In this document: positions 55,001-64,000 of the stretch, in pieces
Position numbering within the stretch: position 1 is the first letter of the stretch
How the letters are laid out: the number at the start of each line of letters is the position of its first letter
Assembly (NCBI GenBank): GCA_905250125.1
Contig: CAJNOL010000870.1
Location: forward strand, 33,559-97,558
Source of the DNA: Rotaria sordida
Lineage: Eukaryota > Rotifera > Eurotatoria > Philodinida > Philodinidae
Length of the DNA stretch: 64,000 nucleotides
Direction of reading: 5' to 3'
Translations under genes and position numbers: made by a program
The notes under the pieces: generated by a model
Seen by the model: the letters and a program-made list of their open reading frames with translations, nothing else
The model's database searches: none
Told to the model about the DNA's origin: nothing

Positions 55001-57802
55001 CACGGCGAACTTATGGGACTTTGTTTTTACGATAAATGTTTCCAATATGACATCACAAACATCCGAGTTGTGTTGGACCAACTTTAGTCTTGGTTCCAGT
55101 GATCGGGACCGGTCCTACAAGAAAAAAAAGTTGTCCCAACCGAATAGAGCTCGTTGGTTTGACTTCGACGGGCTCTGATCGTCTGAGAAATGTGTAAGGT
55201 GTGCTAGACACTGAATACAGAGAACCGGAAACAAAATGTATCCGGTACCTTCGAGGCGACCATCCAATTCCGATTAGAAAATTTCATTGGGATTATCAAA
55301 GTATGGTTCGAAAATTTTAGATCTGACAGGCTCTACAATCAGAACTGAAGATTATAGTTAAATTTTCTACGGTTTTAAACGAATTATCTTATTAATCAGA
55401 GCATAATTCAAGAGAGAGACGACCCAAAGAAATCCAAAAGTGAGTATTAAAGAATTTTTTAGATATGATGCAAATATATTCGGGAATAGTTTTCTGTAGA
55501 CTCATATAAAAAAATCTTAATCTCGGACAGCTATGTTGTTGCTTTCAAATCAATTGTAATATACAATAGTTTGTCTGTAATAAACTAAATGTTGAATCAC
55601 TATTTTGAATAATGTGGCTATCGTTAGATATGATCGAGTAACTAAACACATCCAAGATTGTTTATTTTTTCCTGTCTACTTAAGAATAGTAATTGATTTA
55701 AGATTGAAAGAATACGAGTTTGATTCAAAAGCATCTTTCGGGCTGTCACTAGAGATAAGAAGAGTAGTTAGCTTCTAAATATATCACTACTGAAAAATTA
55801 ATAATTATCATGTATTCATATGTTTTGGCGTGGTTATTTTTTTTTTTTTGTTTATTTCTTTTATAGCATTGGCATGGCATCCAATACATGAACGACTCTT
55901 TTCAAGTGGAGGATCCGATGGTTCGATCTATTTTTGGCATGTTGGGTATGTTATTAAGAAAAGCTTTGATTTATCGTACATTTTGACAATAGAAATCCAT
56001 TAGAGGTTAAAAGGAAATCAGTTTGTACAAGTGTTATTATTATTCTCTTCAGCTGTTTTAAAATTTTTGTTTTTGAAAATCTTATATAAAAAAAAACTTA
56101 TTGTTGTTCTAGAACAGAAAAAGAATTAGCCGGTATGGATGATGCACATGAAGGTATGATATGGGATATGTCTTGGCATCCACTTGGTCATATGCTTGTC
56201 AGTGGTTCAAATGATCATACAACGTTTGTTTTGTTTTGTTTTTGTTTTTAAATAATAAATTAATTTATTTTATTTAGACGATTTTGGACACGTAATCGAC
56301 CAGGTGATACTGTATTAGAACGAAGTGAAGAAGGAATTTTAATGCATGCTTCACGTTTGGAACAAATGCATCGTGAAGAATTAGAACATGAACGTGCCTC
56401 AGAAGAAATTAATATGCCTGGTTTAGGTTTTGAAGGTGGTTTACTTGAACAATTACAACAACAAGGTATTAACTTAGACAAAAGGAAAAATAACATTCTC
56501 GATTGCCTTGATTGTATTTAGATGATGCATATAATCGACGCGAAGCTGGTATACCTGGCTTGGATTTTTCAAATGATGACGAAGAAGGTCGACGGCGACG
56601 TGTATGTTATGTTTTCTTTTTCTTTCTTTTCATTTTAATTTCTTGTGAAACACAATCTGAAAGGAGTATTGAAGTATAGGAGTAGAAATTCAGATCCATC
56701 CTTGCTATTGAGCTGCGGTTTCTTCTAGATTCGAGTCCACAAAAACGTGGATCCACAGTTTCCTAATCCCTGTAGACCATGATAGGTGTTTTAACAACGT
56801 GCCCCCTTCCTCCTCTCACCCGCCGTGTCAGAAGTTGTTGATATACAATCACAAACCACGTATCAATCGCGTCCCGTTGTACTATATAAACTACTTCCTT
56901 ATTACATTTCTGAAGGATCAAGTAAGAAAGGATGATGAATTGATATAGACAAGATGATCCCACTTCCGTCGGAACTGACAACAACTTATCCATCTCATGT
57001 CTACAGGTGAAGAAATGTGTCCGGAAATAGATAGAATAAAACAATGTCTTTGTGATTAGCAAATGCAGCTACATCATGTTCCATATTTTGATTCTGCAGG
57101 GATAGCGTTAACAGCTTTTGAATAACATTTTGAAATATTCTAGGCACCATTTGCTAAACCTGTTCCCAAACCATTTGAAAAAGCATGGCGATCAGTTGAT
57201 CCATTTCCTGGCGATAATACCAATAATAGTAATAGAATAATGAGTAAGTTAATGATTTCTTTTTCTATTACAAGAAAAAATATCATATAAAACGTATGTT
57301 TATATATTTTAGCATCACTGGATTCCGATGATCCATTTTATGTAAGTTTCTATAATAAGTTTTAGTTTAATTTATCGATTCATTTTAGTCTCAGCCAGTT
57401 CCACCACCACCGTTACCACCACCATTACCAAACTTTCCTCGAGGTCCATCTTCTATGCTTGATGATTATTCTCGAAGTAGTATACCACTTGATTTTGATT
57501 CTCGTGGTGGTGGTCCACCGATGAAACGACCACGTCTTGATGTATTTAATGATGGTCATTGGGCAAATGCACCAACGGATCGACGAGGAGGTGGTTTTCA
57601 ATCTATACCACCATCACAAATTCCACATTGGCGACAAAATAATAATGATTCTCCATCATTATCAAATACAAATCCTATTGTTGAAGAATCACTTGATGAT
57701 ACATTGACTGCTGCTCGACATGGTGTTTCACCATTTTTTCAAACAGCTACTGATGAAGAATTGAGAGGATTAAATCGAACATTACGAGTATTTCAAAAAT
57801 AA
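52100..57802 (+). CDS. WDR33: WDR33, WD-repeat subunit of the mRNA 3'-end processing (CPSF) complex
   Basis: About 17 exons, from a start codon split as AT (52100-52101) and G (52163) to TAA at 57802, giving roughly 670 residues. WDR33 with CPSF30 recognises the AAUAAA signal of pre-mRNA in the nucleus. The signature before the propeller, [20 protein letters not shown], is WDR33-specific. Seven WD repeats follow: [133 protein letters not shown]. The tail has proline- and glycine-rich DNA but lacks the long collagen-like region of vertebrates. Most exons use 50-70 nt introns; introns at 53069-53714, 54217-55866 and 56601-57144 are long, and the first two contain foldback elements. The N-terminus is histidine-rich. 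Confidence 0.93.
53150..53590. repeat. foldback element in a WDR33 intron
   Basis: The left arm (about 53165-53275) and right arm (about 53475-53590) are inverted copies sharing ATTAAAAAGTTCTGAAA (left) and TTTCAGAACTTTTAAT (right), with CTCGAGATACTGAATTTTC against its counterpart. Arms are about 100 nt and 70-75% alike by eye. Confidence 0.65.
54412..55032. repeat. 621-bp foldback (MITE-like) element in a WDR33 intron
   Basis: The ends TCGTAAAAA and TTTTTACGA, and inside them AAGTTCGCCGTGAAAAA and TTTTTCACGGCGAACTT, are inverted copies. The right arm has about 10 extra bases between the blocks. No transposase is encoded. Confidence 0.75.
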
Positions 57803-59153
57803 TCCTATCTATGTATCTATTTGTATTTGATAATAGATTTTGTGTCTTTGATAGTTTTTTTTTTCTTTGTTCTTATGTTTGTTGTTGTACGATTTGTACA
57901 CAAGATAAGAAAAAATATGAAACTGACATTGACTTTTTCTTTGATTATTTGTTTTTTTTATGATAGATTAATTTTAATATTTCGAAAAAGAATACATATA
58001 TTCAGTCGTTTTAAACCTTTCAGCGCATTCTAACAATCATCAGATTTCCTTGTTTATTCTAAGTCTCTGCCAAAATCTTTGATGATGTTCGTCATCTTCT
58101 TTTTCTTCTTCTTAAAAATCTTTTCCGATTTTTTTTTCGATCGAATATCGTAGAGGTCTCGAAGAAGTTTTATTGTAGTCCATTACTTTTTACTTTGTTT
58201 GAAAGGGGATGTAAAGCTGCAATGCCAGTTTTTTTTGGATTAAGTTTTTTTTATTATTATATAAACATGTACTTTTATAACTATATCAATATTTTTTGAG
58301 GGTGTGAGTGCATAGGTGTAGGTGTAGGTGTAAGGACACTTCTCTTCTCCATCCATGTACACGCGTCACAACCGCACCCACCTACACACATCCTCTTCAC
58401 TACAATTCCAATATATCCTAGAATTTTCGTGCTATTTGAATAAATAACTCGAATTCTAGAGACTTATTCATAGCGAAAACATGGAATAAAACAATGCCCG
58501 ACAATGGAGAATGCTCATTCGTTAGATAATTTTCAGATGTCAGAAGAAAAGAATGTCCGTAGTTTACCTTTTTTTCACTCTATTCATGGTAGCTAAATCG
58601 AAAAAGATAATTGCGTTGGTCCATATTCAAATCTTTAATTGATTTTTACTATGAGATAGAAAGAAATTGTTGAAGTGTTATTCCTTTCCATTTAATTGAA
58701 ATGATTTAAGCCCTTTCCTATAGTAGAAGACTTTGGATCTATTATTATAGACAAGCGTATAAAATCTTCATGGATGGATCTTCTGTTGTTTTGTATCTAT
58801 TTTGAGAATTTCTGCAGCTATTTTTTTAGGGTTTTAAAAGCTTAGAATCAATGTTGACCTTAGTGTTTTGCAGTTTTCAATTCAAAGTCTTGAAAATCAG
58901 ACATATTTCAATATATATAGACTAATTAGAGTTTCAATTTTTTGATTAAGTAATTACTTACAGTGGTCTTCTATTGCAGAAAAGAATTTACTTAAATTAA
59001 ATAATAAAACAAAACTTAAGTTATCTTATTACGAAGATTTTTTTTTATTGGTAAACTATGGAAATTGATAACAAATGTTCTTTATCAAATTTCATATTTT
59101 TATATTTTATATAAATAAATAGATACGTAATATAGTGATATTATATTCCAAAA
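57803..59153. repeat. intergenic with a small telomere-like foldback
   Basis: 58299-58336 is GGTGTAGG/GGTGTGAG-type and 58369-58390 is C-rich (CGCACCCACCTACACACA). Together they form a short, diverged G-rich to C-rich foldback like those at 28 and 33 kb. No gene recognised; the open frame at 57821-58033 is T-rich 3' flank of WDR33. Confidence 0.55.
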
Positions 59154-61963
59154 ATGAAGCCATTTGATGTGATGTTGCTTATTGTTTGTTCTTTTCTTAT
59201 CATTTATTGTGATGGTTCAGCTAATGTACATGTATCCGATTCATTCATTGTTGATGATGCTGGACGTATACGAATTTATCATGGTCATAATTTTGTTACG
59301 AAAGGATTTCCATGGTATCCATCTGAATTACTTGATCCAATTAACGTTGCAAATTTATCACAATGGGGAATCAATTTTGTTCGACTTGGGTATTCATTTT
59401 AGAAATAATATTTTATTTTTCTTTGATTATATGTATTATTGAATATTTTAGAATGATGTGGTCTGGTGTTGAACCTGAACCACAAAAATATAATATTACT
59501 TATTTAAATATAATGAAACAAATTGTTGAATTACTTGAATCAAATCAAATATTTGTTTTATTTGATATGCATCAAGATTTATTATCTAGTCGAACAGGAA
59601 GTTATGATGGTATACCAGCATGGTTATATGATCGATTTCCTCCACCAGATCATCCATGTAATGATATATATGAAAGAAAAAGTTTATTTCTTAAAAAAAC
59701 AAATTATTTTTTAGATCCTTGGCCACTTAAATCAACAACAGGTGCAAGTTGGTTTGATCTGTAAATACAAATAACATGAAAAAACAAAACAAAAAGAAAA
59801 TATTTTTCTTTTTAATAATAGATATCTAACAGAAGCATGTTCTCATGGATTTCAATGTTTATATGACAATACGGCTGGTGCTGTTGAATCAATGGGTAAT
59901 TTCTGGCGATTAGTCGCTACAACCTATAAAGAATATTCTAATGTACTTGGGTAAGCAAGTTGGAGTAATAATAATAATAATGAAAGAAATTGTTAGTATG
60001 CATAGAAAAGATAGAAGAAAAAAAAATATTGAATAATGTGTACATCAAAAAAGTCAGATAATAAAGTTAGATCATTCAGAGAGTGTGGGCTATAAAGAAG
60101 ATCCGCATCCACACATCACATTTATTTTTTGATCGAGACTAACACTTTTTCAGTAGAAGTGATATCTTTTATGGTCGTATAAAACTCTTGCGCCGAATGT
60201 GAAGATAATCACATTCATGTCTACCTACACCTCAAATAGATTAATATATGAACCATTTCAAGCAAAACAGAACATAATCACCATTCATTTGATTTTGATT
60301 TTTTACAAGGGTTATTTTTCTGAATAAGTTCTTAAGCATAGACACGTGCTAAAATGTTGGCTCTTTCAGTTGACTATTAATTAATTAAAAAGTAATTAGC
60401 AAATATGAAGGATTTATACCATTTGGAATTGGTTTTTATCCTCGTATTCGGTTATAAGAATATTGCGTCATTTGTATATTCGTACTCCATCACGTAGCTA
60501 ATAAATCGCGACGTTAATGCTACTTTTCTACTGATAACTTCTCTAAACAAAGATTTCTAGCACTGATTTTTTCAGATTACCTATACTAATTTAATATATA
60601 TATATATAAAATATAAAAATTAGTTCTAGGAAGGTTCATTATCCCGAGATATATGTGTTTAAATTTTGCAAAGTCATGTTGCTAACGAATCATTTTACCC
60701 ATATCTATAATAAAAATTCAATACTTCTTTCAATCCATTTGTTGTTCAATGATTACTTTTCTTTTGAACAGTTATGAAGAACATCATAAGACAACAATAG
60801 ATTCCAATGAAGCAGGATTCAATAGTAAACTGTCTATTTACGACATCTTGTAATTTTTTTTTTTGACAAGTTTTTCTTTTCGATGAATTCGATACCATTC
60901 AAATCGTTTTTGTACAAGACAGGAAAATATTATTTTACAGAGAATAATGATTTTAATTTTTAAAAAAGACAATGAAAACTTCAATATATTGTTTTTATTC
61001 GAAAAACAGTGCGCTTTTCTTAATTCTTTGTTTTATTTATTCATATAAAGGTACGAAATAATCAATGAACCTTGGGCAGGAAATTATATTGCCAATCCAA
61101 CTTTACTTCTACCAGGTATTGCTGGTGCTAAAAATTTACAACCATTCTATGAAAAAATAGCTAAATCTATTCGTTCAGTCGATAATGATACATTGATTTT
61201 CTATGAACCAGTAACTTGGGGTGGTATGTTAAAATTTTGAATAAAAAAAAAGAAAATATTTATTATAAATTTTGATTTGTCTATTTCAGTTCGATTAAAT
61301 GGTAAATATTTTGGTAGTGGATTTACTCATGTACCAGGCGGTGATGATTATCGTAATCGAAGTGTTCTTTCTTATCATTATTATTGTATAATTTTATCTC
61401 TTATACCTGTTCCAGACAATAGTACAATACCATTTTTTGATCGAGTTCTTTGTGATGATATTGAAGGACCAGCAGTATTTCGTTCGATAGAAATTGATCT
61501 TGCTCAATTAGGTGGTTCAGCATTTTTAACTGAATTTGGTGGTTGTGAGGATTCACCAACATGTGATGAACAACTTGATTGGGGTTTAGATGCTGCTGAT
61601 GAATTTTTACAATCATGGGCTTTTTGGGGTGGTCTTCTTGGTGATGTACCGGCCATAAAACGTTTATCACGTGTTTATGCTCGTGCCATAGCTGGTAAAC
61701 CACTTGCAATGCAATATATAGCAAGTCAACGTGTATTCTATTTATCTTATTATATTGATCCAACAATAAAACAACCTACTGAAATTTATATATCACCAAT
61801 ACAATATCCACAACAAAGTTATAATATAACTGTTAATAGAGCATTAAAATGGAAAATTGATCAAACAAATACTAATATTATTCTTGTTGAACCTAATGAA
61901 CAATTTGTAAAGAGTAAAAATCAAGCTGTTATTGGTGTTGTCGAAATTCAACCAACTATATGA
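59154..61963 (+). CDS. endoglycoceramidase-like glycoside hydrolase family 5 enzyme
   Basis: Five exons (59154-59389, 59452-59760, 59822-59950, 61051-61223, 61290-61963) give 506 residues. The N-terminal MKPFDVMLLIVCSFLIIYCDG is a signal peptide, so the enzyme is secreted or lysosomal. The GH5 barrel shows GHNFVTKGFPWYP, WGINFVRLG, LFDMHQDLLSS, EIINEPWAGNY with the acid/base Glu near residue 230, FYEPVTWG, and AFLTEFGGCED with the nucleophile Glu near 363. Endoglycoceramidases cleave the bond between oligosaccharide and ceramide in glycosphingolipids; the MHQD and NEPW phrases fit this subfamily better than cellulases. A C-terminal beta-rich segment follows. The third intron is 1.1 kb, unlike the others, and contains AT-rich filler. 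Confidence 0.92.
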
Positions 61964-64000
61964 TGATGAAGAATGATGCTTTCACTCTTCTTTTTTTTTC
62001 TTTCTGTGATTATAATGATGATGTTTTAATAAGTACAATCAAAGTATTTTTTCTTTCTAAAATCTTGTAGTCTACACAAAGAAATTTTAAAATAAATGTG
62101 TAATATTGAATAGAATGACATCGTTTTAGTTGTCCTTTTTTATTTGATTGTATTGTTGTGACTTTTATATCTCATGTTACTGTTATATAACATATCGAAA
62201 TTTTTGCACATTGATATATTTTACACCAGCAGATTCTTTGCCTTGAATTCAATGAATATATTTTAAACTTTTTTTTTTTGTTTAATTCTATTCAAAACTG
62301 AATCCAAACTTACCTACATCATGTTCAACTTGTACTACACGTCAATGTATAAAATAATACGTAATAAAATGAGAAAAAAAGGTTATTCTGTTCGAGTTCA
62401 TTTGAAGGTTAGCATTTTCAACTTGTAATCAATCAATGAATATTGATTTAATATTCTTATTGAATTATCTGATTGATAAATAGTGATAGTGGTGAAAACT
62501 ATCATACAAATAATAGTTTATCTAATTTCGAAAAAATACAGAAAAACAAATGACTTAGTGGAAATCAGTTGTATTTCTTTATTTTTGAAGTTTGTTGTTG
62601 TGGGTGAATATGTGCGCTTCTGTTCTGTGTTCACTCGCAATCACACTCCAAAGTTCAATCCCATCAACTTTTGAAAACGTCATTCTATGTATTTTAATAT
62701 GCTCTTTGAAATGAATCTATTATCGACCTGATTCGTTGCATTGTTTGAATCAACCAACTTTGCTTATCAACTGAGTTCTCTATTTTTAGACAAGTATTTG
62801 GCATCGAACTTATTCCAACAAAAAATAAAAGCACCTATATTCTTGATCAGTTCGTCTCATCCTATCTAACCATAGATTAAAAAAAATTCTGCTTTAATTC
62901 TGTATTTCCAGTATCTTACCTTATTTTGTTATAATCAATTAATTTTGATTTTGATTTTGTTTTTTCCACTCATAGCAAAAAGGCAAAAGTCCCAATAATA
63001 GTTCTTGAGTGTCAGTTTGATTATCGCTTAACCAATCAAACAATTCTTTAGTTGAGGGTTTGGAGGTGGATGAAGGTTAATAGACAACTTACACCCTCAC
63101 TCCATTTTTCACTGCTAATATATTTAAAAAACAACGGATGCAAATGAGAAACATTTTCATACGAAGGATTAGTACTCAAGAATAATTCTACGTGGATAAT
63201 TATTTATGAGGATGACAAGTCTGGGACATTGTTGAAGAGACATTTTTCCAAGGACAGTTAAGATCCAATTCTTCCAATTGATCTGATCAAAAATATAAAA
63301 TTTTTAATGCGTATGATATCGAAAAACATCCGGAATTTTGAAGAAAACTCAGTAAATTCAAAAAAAAACAATAAATAAATCTCTATAGGCCTTCACATAG
63401 CAATCTTTGATGTGAAATAAGCGTCTTATTTTTATCGATAGATGGTTTGTCCATGTGGTATACATTATTTCTTTTCTCATTGATTACAGTTCCAGATGGT
63501 TAGATAACGAGATAAATGATCATTCAAACTGTCAAGAGAAATACAAATTGTATCAATCAAAAGCACAATGGTAATACCTTGTTAGATAAAGAGTGAAAAA
63601 GAAAAATAAACCATACGATGATGTAGAACGTTTTTTTTCCATGCGCATGGAGTATTGGTGATATCAAATGACAAAAGAATATTGAGCGATTTTTAATTTT
63701 AGCTTCCACTTGATATATTCTAAACGTCATTTCTTTTTATTTTATGAAAAGAAGCGCTATGGACTAGTCTATGAAGATAGATAATATTCTGGTATCTTTC
63801 CTTTTGAACAAGAAATTTTCGAGGTTGAAAACAAAAAATTTTCAAAATATGGTACTTTAATGAGTAACAGATATCATAAAAGAAAACACAATCGACAGTA
63901 CTTTCATCATAGTTTCTAGAATTCTGACTACACCACACGTTTCAATGTTTTTAAATGAGGTTTAATGTAAATCTGCCTAAAATTCCATAATCAATTCAAA
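61964..64000. other. intergenic, nothing recognised
   Basis: AT-rich DNA after the endoglycoceramidase. Short open frames at 62483-62674 and 63720-63938 have no recognisable features. No RNA gene, repeat or exon pattern noticed. Confidence 0.5.

Overview
This 64 kb window looks like a nuclear contig from a small invertebrate, most likely a bdelloid rotifer. The evidence is AT-rich DNA, dense genes on both strands, many 50-70 nt GT-AG introns, animal-type proteins, and runs of TGTGGG/CCCACA, which I recall as the bdelloid telomeric hexamer. The species assignment is an inference. One assembly gap of 100 N (42518-42617) lies beside a 10-bp satellite.

Layout. 1-10.9 kb is a conserved gene block: a coiled-coil gene entering from the left, the V-ATPase c'' subunit (+), a DNAJC3/p58IPK-type ER co-chaperone (-) and an SLC30A zinc transporter (+). 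12.4-22.8 kb is dominated by repeats: the 5' half of a decayed zinc-transporter copy, an element with about 130-bp inverted ends (called C), a RING-finger pseudogene, a decayed hAT transposon carrying a nested hAT MITE with a perfect 8-bp target duplication, and a nearly intact RTE-like LINE with a 13-bp target duplication. 23-31 kb has an RGG/vWA (Ro60-like) gene, an orphan 3' exon, a telomere-like foldback array and an ankyrin/ADP-ribosyltransferase gene. 31.6-38.7 kb is one ABHD6-like lipase gene whose 5.9 kb third intron holds a telomere-like foldback, a 2.8 kb palindromic foldback element and a GC-rich inverted array. 40.7 kb has a single-exon monoglyceride-lipase-like gene that lacks the nucleophilic serine. 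41.7-47.9 kb holds satellites, the gap, two related pogo/Tc5-like DNA transposons in opposite orientation, and half of another C element. 48.6 kb carries the missing 3' part of the zinc-transporter exon that breaks off at 12.6 kb. 49.3-62 kb returns to ordinary genes: an aspartate-dehydrogenase-domain protein (-), WDR33 (+) and an endoglycoceramidase (+). The last 2 kb shows nothing I can call.

The host genes do not form a single pathway; they are separate housekeeping and lipid or secretory functions. The main signal is structural. Foldback (inverted) DNA recurs in introns and intergenic DNA at several scales: short MITEs, telomere-like G-rich to C-rich arrays, and a 2.8 kb palindrome. A zinc-transporter pseudogene appears to be split by about 36 kb with C-element copies near both edges. 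Three genes have models in which the first intron splits the ATG start codon. A small hairpin motif recurs with compensatory base changes. All gene models were read by eye from splice signals and protein similarity known to me; no database search was run.
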